Assembly: GCA_008360955.1 (NCBI GenBank)
Contig: LUCM01008174.1
Coordinates: 68,278 to 132,277 of the forward strand
Direction of reading: 5' to 3'
From: Fasciolopsis buskii
Taxonomy: Eukaryota; Platyhelminthes; Trematoda; Plagiorchiida; Fasciolidae
DNA length: 64,000 nucleotides
Both the position numbers and the translations under genes were made by a program. Every line of letters begins with the position of its first letter. Within the stretch, counting starts at the first letter, position 1. The notes under the pieces are model-generated. The model was not told the origin of the DNA. It saw nothing but the letters and a program-made list of their open reading frames with translations, and did not search any database. Below, one piece after another: positions 11,173-23,344 of this stretch.

Positions 11173-14100
11173 AACGTCGAATAAAATAAACTAACGGTTT
11201 CATTCGCCCGAAAGAGTGAATCGCTGGATCAAACTAATGAATGGCTGGACTTTAGCAAGGCAAAAGAATGGACAAATATTGACGAGAACCAAAGTAAAAG
11301 AGAAGCGCGATAAACGAATAAATTACAAAATACTAAGGACGATTGAACGTCATCGTTTAAACTTTTTAATGAAGATGAATCACAAGACAACTTAGTATCA
11401 GTTCGTAATTCACCAGCAAACACACAGAAAAGAGAATAGTGCTGTTCTTCTCCTTAGAATGACAAAATGAAAGGGCCTTGAATGCAAAGCAAGTTGACGA
11501 ATGATGAAGATTTGGAAAGATTCTGAATAAAGCCAGCGTTCACTGGTAGATATTAAACTGTCCCAAAATATCTCAGCACCAAATCAGTTTTAAACGCCGA
11601 AATGTGCAAGTACACCTCCGTTAGTTGTACTGAAAAGCGCAGTTTGTTTTGGGACTCGAACAATAAGACCCATAGACTTTTCCCCCCAAACTGGAAGACG
11701 GAACCAGAGCAAAAAAATAAGAGCCAGAATGCTCAAATGAACATGATAACAGATTGGGAAGCATTCTCAGCTTTCTAGCTTTGAAACACCAAAAAAGGGA
11801 GAGCTTGTATAGCCTTCGAGACGCAAGTTCTATTACACTTTTTAAATCACTTTGTTATCCCCGGTATTTGTTCGTTCAGCTGATCAAGTAATTGTTCTAT
11901 TCTTTTATTTGGTCTGTTTTTGACTGTGCGCATTTATTTTCGGTCAGCAAATGCATTGAGCATTTTAGGACACATTTCCAACAACTGCACAGTTACTGTC
12001 ACGAAGAAAATGATCCAACACAAACTAACAAATTCCGTCTTACCTATAGACAGCCATTCACATTCCGAGGTGGTAACCTTGGGTTTTTATGTATACGTGC
12101 AAGTAAACGCTTGTGGCGTGTACGGGTGGATGATATTAAATCATATTTGTTGCCATAGGGAAGAAGACTGCGTGGCCTGATGTTCCCAGTGGAGCTTTGC
12201 ACATGGTTCGAAATAATTCCGAATTTGTATAAAGCAAACATTTAGTTAAAAAGCTGTGATATTTCTAGTACTCAAACGCATCGGAAATTCAGTTTGGAAG
12301 TAGTCAAAATTACCACAAGAAATAAAGGGACTGTCGTTAACACATAAGTTTGCCGAGAATTCTCAGAAAACCGTGGTTGGTATTTAACTGGAAACTAAAA
12401 AAACACATTGTGTACTGTTTTTGTATACCCACTTCCACATGTAAATTTCCGAGATATGATTGTGTTCAAATTGGTTGCCTAACATATAACGCTTGGGCGG
12501 TGATTATCATGAACAATGGGTGCAGGAACTGGATTTTGCCAAATCACCCCCCAAAATACTTTCTGGCAAGAATAAAATGCATGCTTTTTTCACTAAGAAA
12601 GTTCTTCGTTTCACTTACGAACTACTTAGCAACGAGATTTTCCTTCCGGCTCCTATGTACCTGTTTATTTATCGATTCATGTGAGCAGTCCAACGTCACT
12701 GATGCCCCGGTCGAATATAATATATTCACTTCACCACTGTGACTGGAAGTGAACGGTTCAGGCGGAAGTAACCTGCTATTTCGTAACTTAACAATCATTC
12801 AGATAGTTTTGTGAATAAGAAATAAACATTAGTATAACGTTCGAATATTAGTCATTATCATGTCTCCAAATGTGTTGTGATCTTACCAAAACAGTTTTTA
12901 TTCTCATTTTTGGTATGAGCCGAGATTAAGTCTTTCGTTGCTGGAGACTGTTCACCGACAACCATTACCGATTTTAGAATAAAAGCTGTGTTTACAACAT
13001 AAGCGATTAGAGGGAAGGTGTAACTCCATTGTGTATAGTTGAATCAAACGTAGCCATAAATAAGAATGGTCCGTACCCGACTGGCTAATGTTACATCCTC
13101 CTTATTCATAGCCGGTCAAAGCCTAATTCGTTACTGGAGTGCACTCTATCTGTAATCTGTATTGAAGTACTTCAGTGCATTCTGTAAGAGGTTCAGATTG
13201 AGATAGGGTGCTCAAATGCACGTGCGTGTGTGGCTCCTTGGTCTGCTTATTGACCGACTGATTGAGTGACTAAATGGTTGTTTCGTTAATTCCCTAGTTC
13301 ATGAGCCGATTCACATCGAGGATTCCGATTTATAAGCTATATTTCGGTTTGCTTGATGTAACTTGGACATCCACTTGGAACCGATGCCCAGCGTGAATCT
13401 CTGCGACCATTCCACAGGACATTGATTAGAGATAATTCTAAGGAATGAAACTAGTTCTCATCATCCTTCTTTTTTAAAAAAAATGATGATTGTATTTTCG
13501 TATCCGAAAAAAAGTTGCCTGTTTCTCCCTTTCGGCCGACGACTGAATTGGTCTCGATGGTCACATCCAGCTGATGTACACTGCTGTGTTTGATCCGAAA
13601 GGAGGAAGGAAAACGCCGCTGCTAAGAGTAGTACTCGGCAGAAACATAACTTTGCAACACAACTTGGTCAACGATTCGGCTACTGTGATTGATCTTTTCA
13701 CATAGAGCGATTTACAGTAGGTTCACGTTTTTTATGTTCTGTCACGAATGAAATGGTTTAATCAGATTGTAAATGCTCTACTACCGCTTAGTTCCACGTT
13801 CTGATGTATACCAAATTGTTGCCTAACCAGATTTATGTGCTTCGTGTTCGATTCTGGTAAAAATATGAAACTGTGACTTTAAAATCTAGACAAATTTAAT
13901 TTTTCACTAATAATGAATTTTGGCCACCCTAGACTCTTCAGATTTTTGATCATCTCTACACCCCTGCGAAGCATTAACAATTATTCAGTTGCAATTGAAT
14001 ATCAGTGGTTTACAAAAATTATGTTGATCATGGTTCACGCTTTCATGAAATTTCGATGAATGGACCTGTAGGTTTACACAGCGAGTGTCTCTTCACCAGT

Positions 14101-15360
14101 CAATGTGAAGTCGTCATTGCGTTGATCGCTGTTCACCAATATGCTGTCTGCCGTCCACATTAAATACTGGAATGGAAACAAATAAAACTGATAATGAAAC
14201 TGGTAGATTGCGGACTTCACTGACTTCTCAGAAAAAGGAATACAGAATACAAGGCAGACACTGTCGGGGTTTGGATCACTTTATTCTTACCTTTGAGTTA
14301 GTCTTAGTGGCAAAATCCAGCTCGGGGCAGAGACTGTATGCTTGTTCGAAAGGAACGTCAACTGTATGAAAGCACTTTGTGGGGAGTTCGACTAATGTAT
14401 TATGAACCCAACAGACCAGCGACATTATAATCTTTCGACTGAAAGTTTCACCAATTCTATCTGTTGAACGACCGTAGTCAAACGGTCAACGTTCTGAGAT
14501 CTGGGCTTGAGTGTTCCAGCTTCGAGTAATCCCGCGATTGTTCACTCAGAAACCAACAACTGGACGCAGCAAGAAAGAAATGTGCACTTTCGTTTCTCTA
14601 AAAATGAGATAAAAGGATGAGGCAAAAGACAGTGTGACCTCATAAATCTGAACAGCGTAGGCTATGAAGGATGTTGATACTCTGGTCAGCTGTGAGCAAA
14701 CTGAAATAACCAGGAATATTTCTGAATCGAGAGTAAGCAGTAGACACTAAACATGGCTTGGGTATGAAATTCTTTACAAAGCTGGTCGCGAATACTTTGG
14801 CAAACGGAGTGTAGCTCGCCTGAAACCGTTCAGTTCGTCGTGTCATTCGTCGATGTGAAGCCTCGTTCTCTTCAACTGTAACATCGGGGCGTTTAAAGTC
14901 TCACATGTTAATTTTAAACAGACACTTTCCTGCCAACGGCCCTCGAAAACGGAGTGAGTCATTTTTGCACTCCTCTTTTGTGCAGGCATTTGTATGACAG
15001 CGGTAGTCACTTCTAAGGACTATTGTCTTGTTCTTATCCCAGAAGTTTGATGCTCCACTGATGTTTAGCTGGTTCAATTTGTACAAATCGATGTCCACAA
15101 ATTTATCAATTTTTTGCATATTTGTTGTAACAAATCAATAGCCTAGGATATTCTTGTTTTTGATCTAACGACAAAATTGCAAAATATGAGTCCGTCTGAA
15201 TTTAACTTCCTAGACAAACATCCACTCAGTTGTCGCCCCTTGCAAATCAGCCGACCGACTTCTAGCTGTTTCTTTGTCTGACTTATGGAATACATCATCG
15301 AACGAGGGTGAGCAGAGAGGAAGGCGATAGAACGTTATGATACCCATCACTCATGATTAA
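11173..15360. other. no recognised gene
   Basis: A plus-strand frame at 12526-12678 between GTGCAG| and |GTGAGC reads ELDFAKSPPKILSGKNKMHA and on to PAPMYLFIYRF, and is a weak exon candidate. At 13466-13492 a T-run meets an A-run flanked by TCATCATC and GATGATG, forming a small inverted repeat. Near 14461-14540 there is a degenerate tRNA-like stretch. Confidence 0.35.
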
Positions 15361-15600
15361 CGGAAAGCAAAGCGCTCTCCGACAGGAATCATTGCGCTTG
15401 AAATCGGTCTCGGGCGCAATCTGTACCGATCAGATCCGAAATCAGTGTGTAAACCAGATGCTTCAGACGGGTGACGGTCGCTTTCGCCTACTTCGACTCC
15501 CACTCCGCTCACTGGGGCGCCCCTTCTCGTTGTGCCGTCTGTTTCTGTCGTTAGCACGAGCGGGAAACAGACGCAGCTGAGCCAGGCAGCCAATTAGCGA
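15361..15600. promoter_or_regulatory. CpG-rich block, possible promoter or exon
   Basis: I count 23 CpG in 240 nt, with a GC content near 56%, against a CpG-poor, AT-richer background. A CCAAT sequence lies at its right end, and CACGTG lies at about 15611. Both strands are open over 75-78 codons, so it could also be a coding exon. On the minus strand the frame reads well (for example TETDGTTRRGAPVSGVGVEVGE). No homology is recognised. Confidence 0.3.
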
Positions 15601-15654
15601 TCATGTGAGCCACGTGATATCCAGGCGATGAGCACATGGTGTTTGCATGTATTC

Positions 15655-15681
15655 GTGTGTGTGTGTGTGTGTGTGTGTGTG
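15655..15681 (+). repeat. (GT)n microsatellite
   Basis: An uninterrupted 27-nt GT tract just after a CpG-rich block. Confidence 0.95.
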
Positions 15682-16176
15682 CTAGCTTCGTCTTGGATTT
15701 TGTCCCGCGCACGATTTTACCTCTGGTGCTCATCAGTACTACCATAACACAAAATGAGATCTGGCTATATCAAGACTGGTTCCTGTATCCGATCAGCAGC
15801 ATGCTGGGAGCTGGTTTCAAACAATACCAAGTAGGAGAAAATTTCGTGTTGAAACGCGGCGCCGGTTGATATGATAACATGAATGAGTGAATTCGTCTAT
15901 CTTAAGCAACTGACTCACCGGATAATCTCAGTCAGCAGTACCAAATAGCATTTGGAGGAGAGTTCGCAGGTGAACCTAGCTGAAGACTGTTTTCTTCACT
16001 TTGTAACCAATAGACAGCGATTTTTAGCCTCTGGGTGTCGTTTAGTACCCTCGGGCCAACCCTAACCTGGGTCGGAATAACATACATACAAACCAGGTCA
16101 CGTGAACGCGTAGCGCAATTCTCGTGTGACGTACCAGTTTGTAAAATGCGCTGTCTAAAATATGTATTTGTTTCAG

Positions 16177-16307
16177 CTCAAGCCACAATCGAAAATAACG
16201 GCCAAAAGGTACCAAAAGATGAAAAACTGTGCAACATGATCGGAAAATTTATGTCAAGCCTGCAGGCTCAAAATCTGTCTAACGGAATTATGCCGTGGAT
16301 TTCACAG
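16177..16307 (+). CDS. candidate internal exon, unknown protein
   Basis: A strong acceptor (TATTTGTTTCAG) opens a frame reading AQATIENNGQKVPKDEK, LCNMIGKFMSSLQAQNLSNG and IMPWISQ. A CAG|GTCTCA donor would end it at 16307. Alternatively the frame continues to a GTAACA at 16357 or to the stop at 16368-16370. Composition looks protein-like, but no family is recognised. Confidence 0.3.
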
Positions 16308-16403
16308 GTCTCAATGGACAGTATAGGTTCCATCCATGACCTCCTGCTGGTTATTGGTAACAGGCGTTAATGACCGACTTGCTTAGTGCGTGATTTGTCA
16401 AGA

Positions 16404-16475
16404 CAGGTGGTGGTCAAGCGGTTGATATCATGATGTTCTAACATGAAGACCGATGGTTCAAGTCCTCAAAACAGA
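16404..16475 (+). repeat. tRNA-like unit (probable SINE head)
   Basis: TGGTCAAGCGG (A box) and GGTTCAAGTCC (B box) are spaced as in a tRNA gene. Cloverleaf pairing is poor. The head differs from those at 3.9 and 5.9 kb, so more than one SINE family may be present. Confidence 0.45.
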
Positions 16476-16560
16476 TCATCGTTTCAGTATTCGTATTTGT
16501 TCACCTACTATAATAATACTAGAATAATATGAACACTGCTTCCAAATAATAATTGCACTA

Positions 16561-16662
16561 GCCACGAAAGTAGTGATAGCAGTTTTGGTAACCGCAATGA
16601 CAATAATAACAATAGGAATAGTAGTAACGGTAGCGATAGCATTGATGGTGACAATGATACAA
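16561..16662 (+). repeat. degenerate trinucleotide repeat (AAT/AGT/GAT type)
   Basis: AATAATAAC, AATAGTAGTAACGG and GATAGCATTGATGGTGACAATGAT units form an imperfect 3-nt periodic stretch. Confidence 0.55.
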
Positions 16663-17601
16663 AAATTCCATAAGATGAACTGCGGGCAGATGAAAGTTAG
16701 TCATGGACAAAATCGAAATTAGGACACCAAGAATTCCATCCAAGTTGGTGATCGCTCAAGAACCTCCATGGCTTTAGCAAAATACACAGAAGCACATCAA
16801 CACACACGTCCAAACAACAGGAACCCTAGTTTACTTATCATCAACCAAGTTTTCTTATTAGCCCACATCAAGGCTTGAAGACATGCTCACATGTTTGACT
16901 GTATTAAATAAGAGTTCCTCCCACAAAACTGGTTTACTAACAAGTTCGCTTCCGAGTTAAATCACCTTGACCGCAAACTGCCAGTTGCGTTCGCATGAAC
17001 TTTATTCTATTCAACATCATTTCCAGTCTAGCTCAGTGGTAAACCAGTATGTGGCAGCACTAGTCTGTTTCTAGTAATTAGCGGTGGCGACTTCAGCTAT
17101 TACCAACTTGGCATTTGACATCTAAACCAGGATGTACTTTTGTATCTACTAGTCACTTAAACAAACTTTTACCGCTAGTTTTCCATTAATCAAACTGGGG
17201 TAGGGCACGTCTATTTGCTTATTACGTTTTTTGCTCACCTAATCGCCATATACATTATATCCACATGACCGCACTCATTAAATGGCCCAAAGTATCCAAT
17301 GAATGAACTTAATGAATTGGTCACAGTGGTAATGGGACCTTATTGCCTGCTGCCAGAAAACGTAGTATGTCAGGTGCTGTATCTATCAACTTAGTAGTGG
17401 TGGTCGCAACCAATAGACCGAGTCGGGTTCTGGCTCTTATTGGGTGCGCCCAAGCGGAAACAGAATCTGGTTGCCAGGACGGACAGAATCCAACATGTTT
17501 TCACCGGTTCACTGAGTTCAGACTGAGCACAAAGTGGTAGATGGACGCGTAATTAACACGACGTGATTCAGGTTCAACGGCAGTCCCACAGAAACACCAG
17601 A

Positions 17602-17619
17602 ATATATATATATATATTA
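17602..17619 (+). repeat. (AT)n microsatellite
   Basis: About eight AT units. Confidence 0.9.
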
Positions 17620-20600
17620 TACAGTATTTCTACCGTAGTCATACTTTCAGTTTATTAAGTCCAGTTCCAGTCACACGAGTTAATCCACGGAATCAACTGC
17701 GTGAAACGGTTTTATGCATATATTCATGTTCATCAAAAAATATAGATTGTCTTTCATTGAACGAAAATTCATTTTATTACGACAGCGACGACCTAAATAG
17801 AAAACATTTCCATACTCCTATTTCATGCATTATTTGTCTTGTTCCTTCCTCCACATCTCCTGATTTTCTCTGTGCATGCCAAAGTAAAGGAGAATGATCA
17901 GTAGTCTGGTCGGCATTCACCGCTGTGTTCTACTGCTTTCCAAGCGCTATGCTTTTCCTGGCTTCTGATGGATGAGTCTTTAAGACTCTCAGGTCGACTG
18001 TCGTAACGTCATCATCGCGGCGTAGTCGAGACGGCATGTGATGAGCCGATTTTCGGTTACCTTGGGTAAACTTTATCAAGACAAGTTTACAATGTAATGA
18101 TTCAATGCAAAACACGTAAATTGGCTGCAGGCCAATCCTTTGAATCTTTCCATCGTACACCTGGTTTGAGCAAGGTCAGCGAAGGTACCCGGACGTCGAT
18201 CCACTGCAAACATTCCCGACTACGCTGCGATTTTTTACTCCAAAGTCTCCAGATAACATTACCTGGTGCATGCCATTTTGATAAAATCCGAGATACATTC
18301 GGTCCTAGGATAATGAATTCCGGCTAAGCTGCTTTTAGAAGTAGACTAGTATGAATTTTAGGTCACGGCCCAATCGATAGTTAATTTCTCCATGTACTTC
18401 CAGCAGACGGCTTTAGTCAAAAAAAGGATTTTGCTTAAAATAAATTAGCGGGATTTCATAGAGATACATAATTGATCCAAGGAATTATATTAGCTATGAT
18501 GGTCGTTGTCAGATGAGTAAATAGTTACACGGGGAAATCTCAGCAATTGTGCCGTTCGCGCACCAACATGATGCCGTTGGAAACCGACTGAACTTGCAAT
18601 TCGAATCTTGTTCACTTCGAACTAGTAAACTGATAATCGTTGGTATCATAGGCTTCCTAGCACTGAGGTAATCGGCTACAAAGGGCTCACTTATTCATGT
18701 AGCCTAGCTAGAGTTTAGATCATATTCTTCATTACTCATGGTGGACAAACAGCATGCCATCTTATTAGCTTTAGCACTGGATGCTTGTCAATTACCGACA
18801 AACTTACGAAGGCGCGGTCCGTTTTCATGCTTTTCGTCCTGAATATAATACATGAACTTACGCAACTGCACACAAACACATGGGATCAGCTTGTAAGATC
18901 AGCTGGTTTATTTTCATCACACCTGGCGGGAGCTAAATCCAACTTGACGTTCTTAGTGTCCTCCATCCACGGTGCTTTTTAGATGTTGCCTGAATAGGTT
19001 ACTTTGACTCCCAAGTTGGCTTGCTACTATCTGTTTTACCAGGAGCGACTTGTATATTACATAACTTTCGCCAATTCCGTTCATCCGAATTCTCAGTAGT
19101 TTGTCGATTCTAAATAATGTAGGAAGCATTAATTTCTCGTTCTGGTCTTACTCAGCACGATGGGGACCAAAGGTCACCGGTCACCAGTTGGGGTAACTAA
19201 ACTAAACCTAAAGTAGAATCGTGCATGTGACTGTTGGGCTAATTTTCTATAGAGTATTGTATTTTATAGATTTTTGCGTGAAATAGAGGATGTTGCATTT
19301 CAGTCAAAAAATGTGAGGGTAAAAAGAAAATAGGAAACAAGATTTAGACTCATCACCTCGTAAAAATATATACTTATATAAAACTCACCAAGGAATAATC
19401 AGAGCACATTATGATAGGTTGGTCAGGAATTCGGCTAAAATCCAGTCACGGTTTTTCAAAATTCGTGCTAAATATGGGACACTGGAGTTCCTATAGATAT
19501 TGATTCTGGAGGGCATGGAACGAAAAGCGGATCGTGTAGAAATATGAGAGCTGCACTTTGAGAAATTGTTGTGCAGAGGATGCATGGGGTCAGAAAGAAT
19601 TTTGTGAGCAAATTTCTCATATGCTGATAAGTGTTGTCATAGAGATTAAGGAGCAATTCAGTTAGTGGGATTAAGGACACCCGGCTAATAATTGATAGTC
19701 CCCGGCGAACAATTTTAAAGTCTTTTTAAGAAAACCTGGAAAAATGACGGGAGAACAGCAAAGAGGTGGTGCTTTGTTTCACCTTATAATGTCGAAGCTT
19801 CTTGATTTGAAATGACAACGGTCATATTAACCGCTTCATTAGCACAGCACCGAATCTGCCTGATTAGTGGCGTGGAGGACCAGTCGGTCACACATTCAGC
19901 CGACTGTTATGCCGTTCTCGTCCGGTTAAAATTCATTCGGTTCTTTGTTCTACCAGACCTTGAAAATTTCGCATAATTTGTTCCAGTACTACCAGGACTC
20001 GGCATATTTTACACCCCGATGGTTTGTTTTTAGTCCTGTTGTAGGCATTCCACTGCAGTCTGCCTCTGGTACCCACAACAATGTGCAAATCCTTGATAAG
20101 GCTCTACTTGTTATTATTGACAGAGTTGGTTTTGCTGCCGTCATTGTCATTTTTGTCACGATAATGTCATTAATCATAAAAACTAATGCTAGTAATTGTC
20201 AGCGTCATCTTAAGCCCCACTAATCTCGATTAGGCTTTAGGACCGTCCAACTGTTCCCAGGTGTTTGATATGCTGCCGAATGGCTTATTGCAAGAAATCG
20301 AAAACGGAACTTCATGAAGTCCATTTTGGTTAAACTACTGATACATTGTGAACATGCCGCAAAGCGACTTTGGCAGAGGAAACACATTTTTAAGGTTTCT
20401 TTATGAAAAGCCAGTGCCTTTCCTTTATTGTCAAACTTAATCAACTCATCCATTTTCTTTGTTCCTCCTCCCTTTAGGAAGAGACGACATAAATTATTAC
20501 CGGGTTCCAGACCATAGCCCGTTCTAGGCTATCGAGTGAGGATGTGGCCGGCAGTCGGAGGGGTGGAGACCGCCTGGGCACCACGTGTCTTAGCTCACTT

Positions 20601-21478
20601 GGCGGTATACTTCAAGTGATGGGCCATTTTGGTTCGCAATAAGTTCATTTTTTTCTTTCACACGAAAACGATAAAATGAAATATCACATACCAAATTCGG
20701 GAGCTTCTCCAGGCTTGTCCTCCTCGGACCTTCAACTTCTCAAATCTTTATTATGCAGCGTCCACGCGGTCCAGTTCAGTAAAGACTGACGTGGAACAAA
20801 AAAAACCACTGGAAAAATTGTTTCTACTCAAAGCTTGGGATTTCCATTGCGCAGACATCGAAAAACCTCTCGTCATTGGGAAGAAGTTGGAGATAACGAC
20901 GAATAATAAATGCGCATCTGACTGGCTCGAACCTAATCTTCATGTCAAATTGGTTTTCTTTTAAATGGAATAAATCGGATAAAAATACAATAGTTTACTT
21001 TCCATTAAGATGGATCGCAAATGTGCGGCAATCAAGCTGGTTTAATCTCGATAATAATCCCGATATATAGTTATGATTCAAACGATCAATGTCTTATCCG
21101 ATGATTTGCAAACCACAGAATATACTACCACGAAAGACCAATAATGCAATTACTGTTGCCAGAAACGGATTCTATTTTAGCCTACTTGACGAAAGCGACG
21201 GTGGTTATTTCAAGTGTTGAAAGTATTCACCTGTGGTTCATGAAATCGGAATGTTCTACCGAAAAATGAGCACTTTAGAAACCTAAAATAAATCTAAATC
21301 GTTGACTAACATCAACCCTTCACCCATAAGTTCATTCCATTTTCCACTTGAGCACCAAAATTAACTCACAGCAGCGTTTTCATACAGCTACAAAATCAGT
21401 AAGGTGAACGTCCAGCGTTCTTCCCGGGTTCATTCGGTCTGCAGACGGCTAAACTCTTACTCAAAACCAGACCCTGAG

Positions 21479-21612
21479 GATGCACGAGGCCCACAACTAC
21501 AGATTTGATTCTGATGAGATATATCAGTTCGGAGTGTACGAGTATGTGGATGTTTGGACAAGAGAGCACCGGGTACGCATACCTGACGAGCGACAAAAAA
21601 CCCCCAACCAGG
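21479..21612 (+). repeat. repeat unit left of the gap
   Basis: It contains CTACAGATTTGATTCTGATGAGATATAT and, further on, GAGCACCGGGTACGCATACCTGACGAGC. The first block recurs right of the gap at about 21706, and the second has a relative at 10222 (GGAGCACCGGATACCCGTACCTGAGGAGC). Confidence 0.65.
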
Positions 21613-21691
21613 NNNNNNNNNNNNNNNNNNNNNNNNNNNNNNNNNNNNNNNNNNNNNNNNNNNNNNNNNNNNNNNNNNNNNNNNNNNNNNN
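21613..21691. other. assembly gap (79 N)
   Basis: A run of 79 undetermined bases. The true length is unknown. Both flanks carry the same short unit (see the repeat entries beside it). Confidence 1.
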
Positions 21692-21729
21692 GCACACTCC
21701 TGATGCTACAGATTCGATTCTGGTGAGGC
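21692..21729 (+). repeat. repeat unit right of the gap
   Basis: GATGCTACAGATTCGATTCTGGTGAGG matches CTACAGATTTGATTCTGATGAG at 21497, offset by about 209 nt with the gap counted as 79. This suggests a local tandem duplication that the assembly could not close. Confidence 0.6.
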
Positions 21730-21758
21730 ATATATATATATATATATGTATATATATA
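21730..21758 (+). repeat. (TA)n microsatellite
   Basis: TA units with one TG interruption, 38 bp downstream of the assembly gap. Confidence 0.9.
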
Positions 21759-22208
21759 GTGCCATGTTCTCAGTGGAGTTTGAATTCAAAATGAAAGCAA
21801 AGCTGTAATTGGATGACAGACAATCGGTTGTTCTGTTACTATGATCCCTGCAAAACATGGTACTCTTCATTGACGCCAAATCCCCGGCTACTGAGGGGCA
21901 TTGCCCTAATAACGATTGTTTCCCTGCATTTGAGCCTCAATGGGCAGTCGGAAACTTTGCTCAACTAAAGATTCCCAATAAACCCGAATATGCTGATGTC
22001 CCGTGGTTGCGAGGGTGAGTGGGGCTTTCTTGATGTTTGATGAAGTGTGTCAAGATTGTACTAAATTTCCTACTAACAAAAGAACTACCTGCAGAGAAGT
22101 CATCTATCATTTGGGAGTCGATTGCTTGCGCTAGCGGTCCGTGGCCATGCAAATCATTGACGGATATGTGCAACATAATGATGCGATGAAGTTTAGAAAA
22201 CCATTAAG

Positions 22209-22355
22209 AGCCTACTCGGTAGCGTAATAGCTAGGCATTCGATTCAAAATTGATCGTACCGGCTTCACGTCCCAGTTCGGGCTTTGTGCGTATGCACTGA
22301 TGATGGTTTCTAACAAGGATGAAACAGTTGCACAGTGTTTCCATGGTTTCTTAGT
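22209..22355 (+). repeat. SINE-family copy d
   Basis: It contains a TCGGTAGCGTAATAGCTAGGCATTCGA head, then TCCCAGTTCGGGCTTTGTGCGTATGCACTGATGATGG, TTTCTAACAAGGATGAAACAG and TTTCCATGGTTTCTTA. The order and spacing match the copy at 10440. Confidence 0.6.
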
Positions 22356-23151
22356 GGCGAGTTGAGCGATGATATCACGTCGTGAATTACTTCCTAAAAA
22401 ACAGCCCATATTTGGAAAGAAAATGCTGGAAAAATCAATTGGATCTCGCCAAAATTTGACGCGTTTAGAATCTGTTCTGTTTGTTCAGTTGTGCCAACCT
22501 GCCTATTTTCTACACTTTTGTGGAGCAGCAAAGAAACTGTTAGCCTACACGAACTGATGATTTTATATGAACTGAAGTGGTGGTAACGTAGAAATTTCCT
22601 GGCAAAGATATTTCATCGAGTTTTTCGGTAGATTTTTGTTGCTCATTTTTAACGTCGTTTGCTCATCATGCATTAATTCACCAAGAGAAGGGTTGTCAAA
22701 CAAGAAGACTGATCAGTGGTTCCAGCGGGAGACTTGCTCAGGGGACTCTACGGTCACCGCGTTCACCTGATGACCAATTCCGGCCGTCTTCCCCTCATTT
22801 AACAGGCACTTAGTGTGAAGGCATCGTTTTTCACTACTGGTGTCTGCAATGCTTCGAACACATGCTAATGAATGTAGCTGTCCGGCCTTATTCCACGGGG
22901 AAGATCACGGAAGACCAGGAATACCTTGTTCTCACTAATTTACCTCATCCCTTACCGGTGCAAACATTTAGGAGTTTTAATTGAAGCACCCCACATCATC
23001 CATGATTCACTGATAGGGTGAAATCAAACAGTATTGTTCTATACCGCAGTCGCTGTGACCTAGTAACTTGGGTGTTAACGCACTTGATGTAATCCACGGT
23101 TCAATGAATTCACCATTCACCCAATCATTCCAACTTTTTCTTTGGACTTAG
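22356..23151. other. no recognised gene
   Basis: Nothing beyond the SINE copy to the left. Confidence 0.5.
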
Positions 23152-23344
23152 CGCACACGCACTCACAACATTCATCCGTTCCTAACCAAAATAATGTCAC
23201 ACCAGTCAAACGTTTGTCCAACCGACTGGCTAAAATAGCCTGTTCGAAAATGGAAATTTATAATAATGTACAAAACTGTCTAAAACCCAGTCCACGATCA
23301 ATTCCAATAACAGTTGCCTATAATGATCAAGGTGTGCACCAAAG
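23152..23344 (+). CDS. candidate internal exon, unknown protein
   Basis: The acceptor has a good pyrimidine tract (CAACTTTTTCTTTGGACTTAG) and the donor is AG|GTGCGT at 23345. The 193-nt frame reads HTHSQHSSVPNQNNVTPVKR, LSNRLAKIACSKMEIYNNVQ and PSPRSIPITVAYNDQGVHQ. Both splice sites and an open frame coincide, but no domain is recognised. Confidence 0.3.

Larger units (their letters stand above)
16480..21478. other. no recognised gene
   Basis: Contains the trinucleotide and AT microsatellites listed separately. A GC-richer stretch at 20500-20620 has no identifiable content. Otherwise unique-looking AT-rich DNA. Confidence 0.45.

Noticed and set aside
3905..16475. True tRNA genes at the A-box/B-box units
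   Set aside because: Acceptor and T stems do not pair and anticodon arms are not convincing.
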